DNA from: Exiguobacterium indicum HHS 31
GTDB taxonomy: Bacteria > Bacillota > Bacilli > Exiguobacteriales > Exiguobacteriaceae
NCBI RefSeq assembly: GCF_001939065.1
Contig: NZ_MPSZ01000004.1
Location: 158,275-222,274, forward strand
Length of the DNA stretch: 64,000 bases
Direction: 5' to 3'
Shown here one piece after another: positions 49,693 to 59,039 of this stretch; positions within the stretch are counted from its first letter, which is position 1; every line of letters begins with the position of its first letter. Made by a program: the position numbers and the translations under genes. A model generated the notes under the pieces. It had not been told where the DNA came from, made no database searches, and worked only from the letters and a program-made list of their open reading frames with translations.

Positions 49693-50682
49693 GTGAAACG
49701 TGAAACTGCATGGCTAATGGGGGGAGCTGCATTATTGACGACAGCAGCAGCGGGAGCGAGTATTTGGAACAATTATGGTGCACTACTTCGATGGACCGAA
49801 CCCGCCTTGCCACTCACAGAAAAACAACTTGCACCGCGGACACTCATCTATAAACAGGTGGGGGACCGCACCTTACAGCTCGATCTCTATTATCCGCCGG
49901 GGGAAGGACCGTTTCCAGTTGCCATCTATGCACACGGTGGTGCATTCGTTCGTGGGGAGCGTGATGACATATTCTGCTTTAGTCCAATCGTTGACCGCCT
50001 ACTTGAACTCGGAGTTGCCGTCTGTAGTATTGAGTATCGTTTGTTCGAAGAGGGCAGTTATTTTCCGGATAACCTCGAGGATGTACGGGATGCGTTATGT
50101 TTTTTGAACAAGGAAGCAGAGGACCTTCGCATTCTAAGAGGACGGATGATGGTATGGGGAGACTCAGCCGGAGCTGCACTCATGCTGACGACGGCACTTG
50201 CCCCATCTGCTTTCGTCGGTGAGCGTGATGAGCGGCACATGCCATTGATCAGTGGTGTGATCGCTTTATATCCACCGACGAACTTTTTGTTGTTTAATTT
50301 CATTCAAACTTGGATTGCCCACATTAAGTTCTACAAGGGGGGGCGAGAAGAATGGCGCAAGCTGATGACGCACGTCTCACCCGTCACACATTTATCGTCA
50401 GATGCCCCACCAATCATGCTTTTGCACGGTAAAAAAGATCCGATTGTTCCGTTTTCTCAAGCCTTGCATTTCGTTGAGAAAGGAGCAGATGTCGGAGCCG
50501 ATGTTCGGTTATTTTCCTTTCCGAATGGTACGCACTCACTAGCTAGTTTCGCTCAGACGGAAAATCCGTTAAAGATCGAGCGATTACTTGAACGAATTGA
50601 ACATTTCACCTGTCAGGTACTACTGTTGCCACCGCGACAACTTCCGAATGGAAAACATGATACAATCAGTCATATTTCTTAA
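49693..50682 (+). CDS. Membrane-tethered alpha/beta hydrolase (esterase/lipase family)
   Basis: 329 residues. An N-terminal hydrophobic segment (residues 5-25) probably anchors the enzyme. The hydrolase domain has the oxyanion motif YAHGGAFVRGE, nucleophile GDSAGAA, Asp in HGKKDPIVP and His in NGTHSLAS, the set of the acetyl-esterase/HSL group. GTG 49693 was chosen because GGAGGTGATC lies upstream; twelve earlier in-frame codons contain that site. The phosphatase gene follows after 17 nt. Confidence 0.82.
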   Translation: MKRETAWLMGGAALLTTAAAGASIWNNYGALLRWTEPALPLTEKQLAPRTLIYKQVGDRTLQLDLYYPPGEGPFPVAIYAHGGAFVRGERDDIFCFSPIVDRLLELGVAVCSIEYRLFEEGSYFPDNLEDVRDALCFLNKEAEDLRILRGRMMVWGDSAGAALMLTTALAPSAFVGERDERHMPLISGVIALYPPTNFLLFNFIQTWIAHIKFYKGGREEWRKLMTHVSPVTHLSSDAPPIMLLHGKKDPIVPFSQALHFVEKGADVGADVRLFSFPNGTHSLASFAQTENPLKIERLLERIEHFTCQVLLLPPRQLPNGKHDTISHIS

Positions 50683-50699
50683 ATGAGGGAGACAGAGAC

Positions 50700-51290
50700 A
50701 TGACTGAAATTTGTTTAGTGCGGCATGGTCAGACGGATTGGAACTTAAACGAACGGATTCAAGGAAGAGAAGATATCCCGTTAAATGCAACAGGAAGAAG
50801 ACAAGCGGAACTCAGCGCCGCTTATCTATCGAATGAAAAGTGGGATGTCTTGTTAGCAAGTCCCCTGTCGCGTGCCGTTGAGACAGCGGAAATCATCGGT
50901 CGTGCTGTTGGTTTAACGATCACGGGGACAGATGAGCGACTTGTCGAACGCGAATTCGGAGCCGCTTCCGGTGAACCGGTCGCAGCGATTTACGAAGCCG
51001 TTCAAGCGAACGATACGACGCTTGTGCCGGGTCTTGAAACGGAACAAGCCATCCAGGATCGCGTGTTCGAGGCGCTACAGGAAGTGACACGCACGTATGA
51101 AGGGAAACGAATTCTAATCGTCTGTCACTCGCATACGATCAAGGCAGCATTATCATCGATTGACGCGACATTCAGTTACCGGACACCTTTGAAAAACGCG
51201 TGTGCGAATTATATCTATCATACGGATCGCTATACGATTGACCGCATCAACGTAGCGGACCACATCACGGACGAGGTCGAAAAACCTTAA
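50700..51290 (+). CDS. Histidine phosphatase family protein (phosphoglycerate-mutase-like)
   Basis: 196 residues. The catalytic RHG motif is in CLVRHGQTDWN (His9), the second basic residues in SPLSRAVETAEII, Glu in REFGAASGE and the second His in IVCHSHTIKAAL. The family holds broad-specificity phosphatases (PhoE/CobC-like) and cofactor-dependent mutases; specificity is unclear. Its 3' end overlaps the convergent YwpF-like gene by 4 nt. Confidence 0.88.
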   Translation: MTEICLVRHGQTDWNLNERIQGREDIPLNATGRRQAELSAAYLSNEKWDVLLASPLSRAVETAEIIGRAVGLTITGTDERLVEREFGAASGEPVAAIYEAVQANDTTLVPGLETEQAIQDRVFEALQEVTRTYEGKRILIVCHSHTIKAALSSIDATFSYRTPLKNACANYIYHTDRYTIDRINVADHITDEVEKP

Positions 51291-51778
51291 GAGACGGGTG
51301 TGTTCGGATGCTCTGTCAAATATTGTTTGAACGTTTCTTTAGCGATACTTGTGATATGGGCACCACGTTTTGAACGACGATCCTTATACTCCTGAACGAG
51401 TTCTTCGCCAGCGAATCCATCTTCGACGACTTCGCGTAAGATCGATTCAGATAAATCATTTTTCATCATGACCATCTTACCCGTGAAGACATACGAGACG
51501 TTTTCGCTTAAGACAGTCCGTTCAAGAGGCGTGACGATCATCGCGGCAGGGTCATTATCAGGTCGTGAGATCGTGATTTCAATCAAAGCACGTAAATGTT
51601 TTGTGAACAATTCATCGACGATCGGCTGATCCGTCGGAGGAACGACGATTTCTGCAACCCACTGTGCCGTCTGTTCGGTACTGACCGTCAATCCGTCCTG
51701 AATGGCGACGGGAATCGTCGTATCACGTCCTGACTCATCCATTAAAATGCGTAATGTGCATAACTTAAAGGTTTTCAT
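51287..51778 (-). CDS. YwpF-like protein
   Basis: 163 residues, MKTFKLCTLRILM at the start and ITISRPDNDPAAMIVTPLER in the middle, a pattern recalled from Bacillales YwpF-like proteins of unknown function. Beta-rich first part, helical C-terminus with EYKDRRSKRGAH. GGGAGGGCAT precedes the ATG. The stop overlaps that of the convergent phosphatase, so no terminator separates them. Confidence 0.6.
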   Translation of the reverse strand: MKTFKLCTLRILMDESGRDTTIPVAIQDGLTVSTEQTAQWVAEIVVPPTDQPIVDELFTKHLRALIEITISRPDNDPAAMIVTPLERTVLSENVSYVFTGKMVMMKNDLSESILREVVEDGFAGEELVQEYKDRRSKRGAHITSIAKETFKQYLTEHPNTPVS

Positions 51779-51920
51779 GAAAAAATGCCCTCCCTTGATC
51801 GCTTACGATTTTCCTACAGTATACCGTGAGGAATGTAAGACGGGAAACTTTTCCTGACGAAATTCGTATGAACTATGTTTAAATAAGACTAGATACTACT
51901 AAACAGGAGGATCGTTCATT

Positions 51921-52247
51921 ATGCCGCAAGTACTCATTGGAATATTAGGAATCCTGGGTATCGTTCTACTTGCCCACCATATCATCATGTATTGGCATGC
52001 TGAACCGACAGACCGCCCGACGCTTGCATATCGCATTGCGCTCCTGATTGCCTGTTTGCTACTCATTAGTGGAAGTGATCATTTAATCAGTATTTTCTAC
52101 GCGGATTCCTTAGCTGAATTCGGTCAACGCATCACGTATATCGTCTTCATCGGAGGTGCACTTGGCTTCGCATGGTACTTTCGTAAGAAGATGGAACAAG
52201 CGCCAACAGAAATGACACCTGTCGGAAACGAAGCAGGATTAACATGA
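51921..52247 (+). CDS. Three-helix membrane protein, unknown function
   Basis: 108 residues with helices at about 4-25, 38-60 and 68-90, and a polar tail. The first loop has the motif HHIIMYWHAEPTDRP. ACAGGAGG precedes the ATG, and a terminator follows. No family recognised. Confidence 0.7.
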   Translation: MPQVLIGILGILGIVLLAHHIIMYWHAEPTDRPTLAYRIALLIACLLLISGSDHLISIFYADSLAEFGQRITYIVFIGGALGFAWYFRKKMEQAPTEMTPVGNEAGLT

Positions 52248-52248
52248 G

Positions 52249-52291
52249 AAAAAGCGCAGTTCATCCCGATGGAGGAAGAACTGCGCTTTTT
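52249..52291. terminator. Bidirectional terminator
   Basis: AAAAAGCGCAGTTC / GAACTGCGCTTTTT hairpin between convergent genes. Confidence 0.9.
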
Positions 52292-52296
52292 GTGTC

Positions 52297-53748
52297 TTAT
52301 TTTAACCCACTTGCCAGTCGAGTGTCCCGAATCATGTCGAGTTTGAGCTTCCAGAGACGATCGCTGAATGTGACAGCATAAATCTCTGGCAACCGCAGCC
52401 GTTTGTACTCTTCCCACAGACGACCGATCTGTGTTTCGTGGAAGTGGCGACTTTCTTCAATCGTTGGGACCGTATAGACCAGTTCTCCATCTTTGAAGAT
52501 TGGTTCAAGTAACCGCTCGACCTTGAACTGTTCGATGCGATTTCGGAACGATGGGTCTCGGACGTCGATGAGATCGACAGCTTCAAGTGTCGACGGATCT
52601 TCGTCCATCAACGTCACGTAATCGCCTTTGAACTTATCCGTCACCGGATCGATGATGCGATAGACTTCTTTGATGTGAGGTGTCGTCGTCTTGGCTTTTG
52701 ACGAGGATACTTTGATGACGGGTGCGAGCTCGCCATCTACTTCACGTGCGACCAGTTTATAGACCATCCCAAGAGCCGGTTGTTCGTAAGCTGTAATACC
52801 ACGTGTTCCGACGAGGAATGTATTGGCTTGGGCACCTTGGATGCGTAAGTCCTGAATGACGTACTCATCGAGGTCCCCTGACAAGACGATGTCGACTTCC
52901 GGGAAGCCAGCTTCGTCAAGCATGTTACGGGCACGTTTTGACAAGTAAGATAAGTCGCCAGAATCGATCCGGATGCCACGCAGTTTATGCCCTTTGGCTT
53001 GGAGCTCCTTCGCAACCGTGATCGCATTCGGAAGACCACTCTTGAGCGTATCGTACGTATCGACGAGTAATGTCGCCTGATCCGGATAATGAGAAGCGAA
53101 TGTCCGGAATGCCGTCAATTCGTCATCGTGGAATTGAATGTCAGCATGTTCCATCGTTCCACCACACGGAATGCCGAAGTCGCGTCCTGCTGAAGCAAGG
53201 CTTGTGACGTCAAAACCAGCCAGGTACGAAGCACGCGTTCCGAAGTAAGCGGCATCGATGCCTTGCGCGCGACGGGCACCAGCTTCGAGGAACTTCGCAC
53301 GGGGAGCCGATTGACGAATACGTGCGTACTTCGTCGCGATGAGCGATTCGTGGTTCGCGATGTTCAGAATCGCGGTCTGTAAGAGCTTCGCTTCAAAGAT
53401 GCGTGCCTCGATCCGAATCAATGGTTCGTTCGGGAAGACGATTTCGCCTTCTTTGACACTTGAAATCGAGCCATTGAACTTGAACTGACGCAGTTCATCC
53501 TTGAACTCATCCGGGAAGCCAATCATCTCTTGCAAGTACGTGATATCTTCTTCCGTGAAACGGAGTGTTTGAATGTACTCGATGATATTTTCGAGACCCG
53601 CAAAGACGACATAGCCTCCTGCGAACGGATTCGAACGGTAGTAAACATCAAAGACGGCGCGTTCATTATGACGTCCTTCTTTCCAATAGATATACATCCA
53701 CCGTGGTAAGTACAGATCGGTATGGAGTGCAAGATTACGTTGTAACAT
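52297..53748 (-). CDS. pncB: Nicotinate phosphoribosyltransferase
   Basis: 483 residues. It converts nicotinate and PRPP (with ATP) to nicotinate mononucleotide in NAD salvage. Family features: [43 protein letters not shown] and [14 protein letters not shown], then FLVGTRG. The length matches the long Gram-positive form. It begins 17 nt after the nicotinamidase gene, so the two form an operon that turns nicotinamide into NaMN. Confidence 0.95.
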   Translation of the reverse strand: MLQRNLALHTDLYLPRWMYIYWKEGRHNERAVFDVYYRSNPFAGGYVVFAGLENIIEYIQTLRFTEEDITYLQEMIGFPDEFKDELRQFKFNGSISSVKEGEIVFPNEPLIRIEARIFEAKLLQTAILNIANHESLIATKYARIRQSAPRAKFLEAGARRAQGIDAAYFGTRASYLAGFDVTSLASAGRDFGIPCGGTMEHADIQFHDDELTAFRTFASHYPDQATLLVDTYDTLKSGLPNAITVAKELQAKGHKLRGIRIDSGDLSYLSKRARNMLDEAGFPEVDIVLSGDLDEYVIQDLRIQGAQANTFLVGTRGITAYEQPALGMVYKLVAREVDGELAPVIKVSSSKAKTTTPHIKEVYRIIDPVTDKFKGDYVTLMDEDPSTLEAVDLIDVRDPSFRNRIEQFKVERLLEPIFKDGELVYTVPTIEESRHFHETQIGRLWEEYKRLRLPEIYAVTFSDRLWKLKLDMIRDTRLASGLK

Positions 53749-53765
53749 GACGGACAGATCCCTTC

Positions 53766-54299
53766 TTATTCGCCGACGACTTCAGCGCCGATCGATTGTT
53801 TAAAGTGTGTAAGCGCCCACTCGTGACCAGTCGCGTTAAAGCTTGCGACCGCATCGGCATGGACGACGATACGATACCCGAGATTGTAGGCATCGACAGC
53901 TGTATGAAGGACACAAATGTCCGTACAGACACCGACGAGGTGGACTTCGCGGATACCGCGTTCACGCAAGCGTAAATCGAGGTCCGTCCCGGCGAACGCA
54001 CTATAACGCGTCTTGTCGATGACGTGATCGGCGACCCGTGCCATGGCTGCGACTTTTCCGAACAAATCACGTCCATGTGTTCCGCGGATATTATGTGGCG
54101 GGAAGAGGACGGTTTCCGGGTGGAACGTATCGCCTTCTTCGTGAATATCGTTGGCGATGACGACGTAGTCTTCCGTTGAAAATTCCTCCATCAACGTAGC
54201 AATTCGATCTTCAATCGCTTGTCCTGGTTTTCCACAAGTCAGCTTTCCTTCGTCAGCAACGAAATCGATCGTGTAATCAATGACAATCAGAGCGCGCAT
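53766..54299 (-). CDS. pncA: Nicotinamidase
   Basis: A 177-residue isochorismatase-fold hydrolase deamidating nicotinamide to nicotinate. Catalytic Asp in VIDYTIDF, Lys in DKTRYSAF and Cys in GVCTDICVLHTA; metal ligands in ANDIHEEGDTFHPE. AAAGGGGC precedes the ATG. It is first in the pncA-pncB operon. A possible promoter lies upstream (TTGCCT, 16 bp, TACAAT, minus strand near 54340). Confidence 0.93.
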   Translation of the reverse strand: MRALIVIDYTIDFVADEGKLTCGKPGQAIEDRIATLMEEFSTEDYVVIANDIHEEGDTFHPETVLFPPHNIRGTHGRDLFGKVAAMARVADHVIDKTRYSAFAGTDLDLRLRERGIREVHLVGVCTDICVLHTAVDAYNLGYRIVVHADAVASFNATGHEWALTHFKQSIGAEVVGE

Positions 54300-54462
54300 A
54301 TGCGTAAGCCCCTTTCCGATTTTGAATTAGTGTTCTCTTTCACATTGTACTCTATCTCACACAGAAGGCAAAAGGAAGAAATCGGATACAAACAGGTATA
54401 GAGAAGTAAAAGAATGGGGTATAAGGTATAGGACGAAAATGATAGTAGAGGAGGAGAAAGGG

Positions 54463-54738
54463 ATGGCTAGGTTGAATGAGTATGAAGTGGAAGAGCGTCT
54501 TGAGCGGTTGCAGGATTGGAGTGTCGTGGATGATGAAATCGTCCGGACTTATACACTTGCATCGTTTCCTGCGGCACTGGATTTCGTACAGGAAGTCGGA
54601 AGTATCGCTGAAAACTTGAATCATCATCCACGAATCGTGATCGACTATAAAAACGTCACACTTGCAGCGACGACTCATGATGAAAACGGATTGACGGAAA
54701 AAGACTTTCAACTTGCGGAGGCCTGTGATGCCATCTAA
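54463..54738 (+). CDS. phhB: Pterin-4a-carbinolamine dehydratase-like protein
   Basis: A 91-residue PCD/DCoH protein, which in relatives dehydrates 4a-hydroxytetrahydropterin. The signature is AENLNHHPRIVIDYKNVTLAATTHD, with the two catalytic His and a third in TTHDENGLTEKD. No aromatic amino acid hydroxylase is seen here, so the pterin substrate source is unclear. The start is ATG 54463 after GAGGAGGAG. It overlaps the next gene by 11 nt. Confidence 0.88.
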   Translation: MARLNEYEVEERLERLQDWSVVDDEIVRTYTLASFPAALDFVQEVGSIAENLNHHPRIVIDYKNVTLAATTHDENGLTEKDFQLAEACDAI

Positions 54739-55228
54739 ACTTTCGATTACATTCGGTAGCGGTTCGTTCGTTGAACAAATTCGTTCCCGTGATGCTCATA
54801 TTCGTGTCGCTAGCGGAAGCGGCGATGCCATCCTCTGGATGGAGACGGACTCGAAATCACCTTTTCAAAGTGGCAATACCTATACGTTGCTCGAATCACG
54901 TGGCAATTTTTCGGACGAAGGCAGTCTCTTCTACTGGTCGATTCCGGCAGATCAAAATAGCGGGGATCTATTCGTACATCAAGTGATGTCGAATCCGAAA
55001 GTCATCGGAGCAGAATATGGTGGCTTCCAGGCATTTCGGATTGGACGTGTCGAGAAGGGAACGGATCTTGCCTTATTGATTCAGTTCCAAGAGACAGGGG
55101 ACGGAGCTCGTTATGCAAAATCAGTTGAACGTCTTACGGTAGACCAGTATGCTGAAGAGGCAGGGAAGTCGTTCGCGCCTTCTCCCGTCATGAAACGGTA
55201 TCAAATCGTACCACCAACAAATGAGTGA
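54728..55228 (+). CDS. Uncharacterised 166-residue protein coupled to phhB
   Basis: Family not recognised. Soluble, beta-rich (IRVASGSGDAILWMETDS, NTYTLLESRGNF, GSLFYWSIPADQ), no signal peptide. The start at ATG 54728 uses a GGAGG within the phhB end; the TTG five codons earlier contains that site. The 11-nt overlap with phhB and 19-nt gap to the next gene suggest a three-gene operon. Confidence 0.7.
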   Translation: MPSKLSITFGSGSFVEQIRSRDAHIRVASGSGDAILWMETDSKSPFQSGNTYTLLESRGNFSDEGSLFYWSIPADQNSGDLFVHQVMSNPKVIGAEYGGFQAFRIGRVEKGTDLALLIQFQETGDGARYAKSVERLTVDQYAEEAGKSFAPSPVMKRYQIVPPTNE

Positions 55229-55247
55229 GATGCAGGGGGACTAACAG

Positions 55248-55511
55248 ATGAAGAAGAACTATTTTGTCGTAGCAACACTTGGTGGCGCACTTGTCGGCGC
55301 TACTTTATCACTACTGCATAAAGATACGCGCCAAGCGCAGTTTGCAGCAGTGAAACGGACATTCAGCGGCGCAGGAACACAATTGTCTGCTGTCAAACAA
55401 GATCCAAAAGGGCGCTTTGAAGAACTAAAAGCACTCTATACGGATAATCAGGAGACAATCCATAATCTGATTGACGACGTGAAGGACTTAGCAGAAGTAC
55501 TTCGCAAATAA
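55248..55511 (+). CDS. YtxH-like small membrane-anchored protein
   Basis: 87 residues: one N-terminal hydrophobic, glycine-rich helix (FVVATLGGALVGATLSLL) followed by a long charged helical tail. The pattern matches the YtxH/gas-vesicle-like family of Bacillales stress proteins. GCAGGGGGA precedes the ATG. It is the last gene before a bidirectional terminator. Confidence 0.7.
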   Translation: MKKNYFVVATLGGALVGATLSLLHKDTRQAQFAAVKRTFSGAGTQLSAVKQDPKGRFEELKALYTDNQETIHNLIDDVKDLAEVLRK

Positions 55512-55513
55512 GC

Positions 55514-55551
55514 AAAAAAAGGACTCGCGCGTGTAGCGGAGTCCTTTTTTT
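55514..55551. terminator. Bidirectional terminator
   Basis: AAAAAAAGGACTC / GAGTCCTTTTTTT hairpin with inner GC-rich loop. Confidence 0.9.
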
Positions 55552-55559
55552 ATGCCATT

Positions 55560-56300
55560 TTACAAGTAGCGGAAGAATAATCCGAGTACGGCAAACGCGA
55601 TGATGATATAGAAGAAGATCCGACCGAGTTGACCAGAACCGCTTACGAAGACAGGTCCACCGCTCGATCGACGACCGGTTTGGAACGGACGTGTGAATGG
55701 AACGGCACGATTACCAAAGACGAATCCGAAGAGGAATCCGAGGACGAAACCGTACAAGTGACCGAATACAGCGACATTTGAGCCAAGTAACGTAAAGACT
55801 GCCGTGACCGCAGTAAAGATATACACAAGACGTGTATCGTCTGCTAGGATGACTGTCCGCTTGAATCGGCTCAAGTAGACATAAAACCCAAGCAAACCAA
55901 GAATGGCACCCGATGCTCCAGCTTGACCGTAAAACGGTTCATTGATTTTCGTGAAGTACGTCAAGATGTTCGCGAGCGTACCGACGAGCAAGTAAAAAGC
56001 GGCAAATCGAGCATGTCCGATCATCCGCTCGAGCGGTGGAGCGAAGATGACGAGAGCAAACGTATTGAACGCAATGTGCCAAAAATCATAATGCAAGAAC
56101 GTGGCCGTGACGACACGCCACCATTCACCTTGTCCAATTAAGAGATTGATTGCTGCGCCTGCACTTAAAGGAGAGAACGTCAGATTAAGGAGTGCACCTA
56201 ACTGTTCGATGACAAACAGGGCGACTTGGATTAAAATGAACAACGAAACGACCGGATAAGAACGTGTGAACGTTTGTAGGTTTTCCGTTCGACTAAACAT
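55560..56300 (-). CDS. Rhomboid-family intramembrane serine protease
   Basis: 246 residues, six or seven helices. WWRVVTATFLHYDFWHIAFN in helix 2, catalytic serine in GQAGASGAILGL and histidine in VFGHLYGF form the rhomboid dyad. A basic loop and a last helix follow the catalytic core. The start is MFSRTENLQ with GAGGTG five bases upstream; 79 earlier in-frame codons run antisense over acpS and are not real. It diverges from acpS. Confidence 0.9.
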   Translation of the reverse strand: MFSRTENLQTFTRSYPVVSLFILIQVALFVIEQLGALLNLTFSPLSAGAAINLLIGQGEWWRVVTATFLHYDFWHIAFNTFALVIFAPPLERMIGHARFAAFYLLVGTLANILTYFTKINEPFYGQAGASGAILGLLGFYVYLSRFKRTVILADDTRLVYIFTAVTAVFTLLGSNVAVFGHLYGFVLGFLFGFVFGNRAVPFTRPFQTGRRSSGGPVFVSGSGQLGRIFFYIIIAFAVLGLFFRYL

Positions 56301-56368
56301 GACAACACCTCGCTTCATCTTCATTCTATATGAAGATGGCGAAGAATAGAACTGTGGAGGCGTCTCGG

Positions 56369-56749
56369 ATGATTTATGGAATTGGCATCGATTTGGTGGA
56401 ACTGGATCGAATCGAGCAAACGCTTGAGCGGCAGCCACGTTTTGCCGGAAGAATCTTAACGCAGATAGAGCAGGAACGCTATCAATCGCTCTCAGGACAC
56501 CGTCGCATCGAGTACCTCGCTGGACGTTTCGCTGCAAAGGAAGCGTTCGTCAAAGCATTCGGAACCGGCGTCGGAAAAGAAGTTTCCTGGCAAGACGTTG
56601 AAATTTTAAACGATGAGACAGGGCGACCGATCATGAGTGGACCATTCGATGGCGTCATCCACGTCTCGATCACACATTCAGAGCATTATGCATCTGCGCA
56701 AGTCTTATTAGAGAAGAGGGAATGGGATGTACCGACCAACTTGGATTGA
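56369..56749 (+). CDS. acpS: Holo-acyl-carrier-protein synthase
   Basis: A 126-residue phosphopantetheinyl transferase loading ACP for fatty acid synthesis. GIGIDLVELDRIE (Asp8) and GRFAAKEAFVKAFGTG (Glu/Lys) are the two magnesium/CoA motifs, and HVSITHSEHYA is near the end. ATG 56369 follows GGAGG by eight bases. It overlaps the alanine racemase gene by 23 nt, as in many Bacillales. Confidence 0.95.
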   Translation: MIYGIGIDLVELDRIEQTLERQPRFAGRILTQIEQERYQSLSGHRRIEYLAGRFAAKEAFVKAFGTGVGKEVSWQDVEILNDETGRPIMSGPFDGVIHVSITHSEHYASAQVLLEKREWDVPTNLD

Positions 56750-57800
56750 AATCGATCGGGAAGCGATCGCACATAATATACGCGAAATCAAAACACGGAT
56801 GGGCGAACAACAGGTGATGGCGGTCGTCAAGGCGGACGGCTATGGTCACGGGGCAGTGACGGTCGCTGAGATCGCTCTTGAGAACGGAGCAGACTTACTG
56901 GCTGTCGCGCTCCTCGAAGAAGCGATTGAGTTACGCGAAGCGGGCATCCAAGCACCGATTCTGATGCTTGAAGCCTTACTACCGGAACATGCACCAGTCG
57001 CTTCGAATTATGATGTCGCCGTTCCTGTCTTTTCAGCTGATTGGCTTCAGGAAGCGAAACGTCATTTGACAGAAATCGATCATCTTCGTCTGCATATCAA
57101 GGTCGATACCGGAATGGGACGACTCGGACTGCAACATGTCGATGAGTTGAAGCGAATTCTTGCTGAATGTGATGACGATCTCGTTGAACTCGAAGGCATC
57201 TATACGCATTTCGCAACTGCTGACGAGTTGAACAGCCGATTGTTCGAACGCCAACTTGAAACGTTTTTATCGTATGTCGCACTAGTACCGGATATCCGTT
57301 ACATCCACTGTGCCAATTCGGCGGCAGCGATTCGTCTAGCAGGTCAAGCGCCGTTTAACGTCGTTCGAGTCGGTATCGCTTTATATGGGGCGATGCCGTC
57401 GGATGAGATGGCAGGACATTACGAGTTCTTAAAACCGGCGTTTTCACTGAAAAGTCGTCTGATGCAGGTCAAACAAGTCGAGCCTGGTCAAACGATCAGT
57501 TACGGGGCGACCTATACGGCACCGACGGATGAATGGATCGGTACTGTTCCGATCGGTTACGCGGATGGCTGGTCACGCAAGTTCCAAGGCTACTCATTGA
57601 TTGTGGACGGTCTACCGTGTGAAATCGTTGGTCGAGTCTGCATGGACCGGCTCATGATTCGATTACCAAGGGAATATCCAATCGGAACGGAAGTCATTCT
57701 GATTGGAAAAGGGGCACCGATCGAGGAAGCAGCCCATTGGCTCGGGACAATCAACTATGAAGTTCTCTGTCAATTCTCGAAGCGCGTGCCGCGTCAATGA
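56727..57800 (+). CDS. alr: Alanine racemase
   Basis: A 357-residue fold-type III PLP enzyme giving D-alanine for cell wall synthesis. The PLP lysine is in VVKADGYGHGAV (Lys35), the catalytic Tyr in ISYGATYT, and the C-terminal beta domain contains GRVCMDRLMIRLP. It is slightly short for the family but complete. Ribosome site AGAGGGAATGG inside acpS. The neighbours acpS and ndoAI match B. subtilis order. Confidence 0.95.
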   Translation: MYRPTWIEIDREAIAHNIREIKTRMGEQQVMAVVKADGYGHGAVTVAEIALENGADLLAVALLEEAIELREAGIQAPILMLEALLPEHAPVASNYDVAVPVFSADWLQEAKRHLTEIDHLRLHIKVDTGMGRLGLQHVDELKRILAECDDDLVELEGIYTHFATADELNSRLFERQLETFLSYVALVPDIRYIHCANSAAAIRLAGQAPFNVVRVGIALYGAMPSDEMAGHYEFLKPAFSLKSRLMQVKQVEPGQTISYGATYTAPTDEWIGTVPIGYADGWSRKFQGYSLIVDGLPCEIVGRVCMDRLMIRLPREYPIGTEVILIGKGAPIEEAAHWLGTINYEVLCQFSKRVPRQ

Positions 57801-57854
57801 TTCGTACAAGACATCAATAAGATGGCAAAAATATGTTATTTGTTTGAATTTTGA

Positions 57855-57883
57855 TTGTATTTTCTGAATTCGACTGATATATT
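57855..57883 (+). promoter_or_regulatory. ndoAI-ndoA promoter
   Basis: TTGTAT (57855-57860), 17 bp, TATATT (57878-57883), 57 bp before the antitoxin start. Confidence 0.6.
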
Positions 57884-57939
57884 GAAGTAGAAAGTGAGTC
57901 GTTCGTTAAGGTTTCAGTGAATCTGGAGGTGCCATTATC

Positions 57940-58164
57940 TTGGTCCAACAACGGGAAATGCAGTTTGTTGAGCGAAATGTAGCGAAGGAGACGATTGGGA
58001 TGAAGTCGAACCATACGACCGAAGAACGCAAGCGTCAGCTACGTGAGGAATTGAAACGTGGTTACGAAGAAATGGCAGCAATCAATTTATCGATCGTTGG
58101 CGAAATGTTCCAGATTGAAACGGAGGCGGAGTTCTCACTCCTACGTCAAGTAAGCGGGGTGTAA
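57940..58164 (+). CDS. ndoAI: Antitoxin EndoAI (MazE family, RHH-like)
   Basis: A 74-residue antitoxin. TTG start with CTGGAGGTG about 10 nt upstream. The C-terminal half, KRGYEEMAAINLSIVGEMF, is typical of EndoAI. The N-terminus is longer and more divergent than in Bacillus and lacks an obvious ribbon-helix-helix arm, so the ORF start could be internal (ATG 58000 reads MKSNHTTEE). The toxin gene begins 3 nt after the stop. Confidence 0.85.
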   Translation: MVQQREMQFVERNVAKETIGMKSNHTTEERKRQLREELKRGYEEMAAINLSIVGEMFQIETEAEFSLLRQVSGV

Positions 58165-58167
58165 GCT

Positions 58168-58518
58168 TTGATAGTCAAACGTGGCGACGTGTTTTATGCA
58201 AATTTGTCACCTGTGGTCGGATCGGAACAAGGGGGAGTTCGTCCCGTGCTTGTTCTACAAAATGATATTGGTAACCGATTCAGCCCGACAGTCATCGTGG
58301 CTGCGATCACGGCACAGATCGACAAAGCCAAACTACCGACCCATGTGGAAGTATATCGAGAGCGACACGGATTAGAACGTGATTCGGTCATCTTACTTGA
58401 GCAAATCCGTACAATTGATAAACGCCGTCTAACGGATAAAGTCACACATCTAGATCCAGACACGATGATGAAAGTAAATAGTGCCGTCGCAATCAGCTTA
58501 GGCTTGGTTGATTTTTAG
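58168..58518 (+). CDS. ndoA: Endoribonuclease toxin EndoA (MazF/PemK family)
   Basis: 116 residues. [33 protein letters not shown] is the MazF core in pattern, with the catalytic Arg in GGVRP and Thr in VAAITAQI. The Bacillus enzyme cuts mRNA at UACAU. TTG start; coupled to the antitoxin. A terminator follows, separating it from rsbV. Confidence 0.95.
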   Translation: MIVKRGDVFYANLSPVVGSEQGGVRPVLVLQNDIGNRFSPTVIVAAITAQIDKAKLPTHVEVYRERHGLERDSVILLEQIRTIDKRRLTDKVTHLDPDTMMKVNSAVAISLGLVDF

Positions 58519-58546
58519 GCACTTACATAGAAGCGCAACACAAGAA

Positions 58547-58577
58547 GAGTCGATACTAGCGTATGCGACTTTTTTTG
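58547..58577 (+). terminator. ndoA terminator
   Basis: AGTCGATAC / GTATGCGACT stem with one bulge, followed by T7. Confidence 0.75.
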
Positions 58578-58598
58578 ACCTCTTTTTTTATAAAATGG

Positions 58599-58624
58599 GT
58601 TTTAAAGTTTTCTTTACGGGGAAA
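58599..58624 (+). promoter_or_regulatory. SigB-type promoter of rsbV-rsbW-sigB
   Basis: GTTTTA (58599-58604), 14 bp, GGGAAA (58619-58624). It would give the usual autoregulation of the sigB operon. Confidence 0.75.
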
Positions 58625-58712
58625 CATACCCAAGTGACCTTTTTATAAAGGGATGAGGTAGGATGAATAGCAAGACCACATAGACAGATTTTCCTTGAGG
58701 AGGAACTTGAAG

Positions 58713-59039
58713 ATGGATTTAACAATTAAAACAGAGCAGCTTGACGGTCAGACGCATCTTTATATCGCAGGTGAGATTGATACGTATACAGCACCAAAGC
58801 TTCGCCAAGAACTAGTCCCGGCAGTTGAAACAAACGATGTCGTCGTCCATTTGGATGAAGTACACTACATGGATTCGACAGGTCTCGGCGTGTTCGTCGG
58901 AGCACTCAAAGCGGCGAAAAAGAACGGTACATCGTTCACGCTCGTCGGCGTTTCTGAACGCATCCGTCGTCTATTCGAAATTACAGGTCTTTCAAGCATC
59001 ATTACAATCGATAGTGGTGTAAGAGGTGGAACGCAATGA
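58713..59039 (+). CDS. rsbV: Anti-anti-sigma factor RsbV
   Basis: A 108-residue STAS-domain protein. The phosphorylation site is Ser55 in HYMDSTGLGVFVGAL. Unphosphorylated RsbV binds RsbW and frees SigB. ATG 58713 follows GAGGAGGAAC; six earlier codons include that site. Its stop overlaps the rsbW ATG by 4 nt. No rsbR, rsbS, rsbT or rsbU gene lies between ndoA and rsbV. Confidence 0.95.
   Translation: MDLTIKTEQLDGQTHLYIAGEIDTYTAPKLRQELVPAVETNDVVVHLDEVHYMDSTGLGVFVGALKAAKKNGTSFTLVGVSERIRRLFEITGLSSIITIDSGVRGGTQ

Noticed and set aside
58611..58624. Alternative SigB pairing GTTTTC with GGGAAA upstream of rsbV
   Set aside because: Spacing is only about 6 bp. The GTTTTA-N14-GGGAAA reading is correct in spacing.
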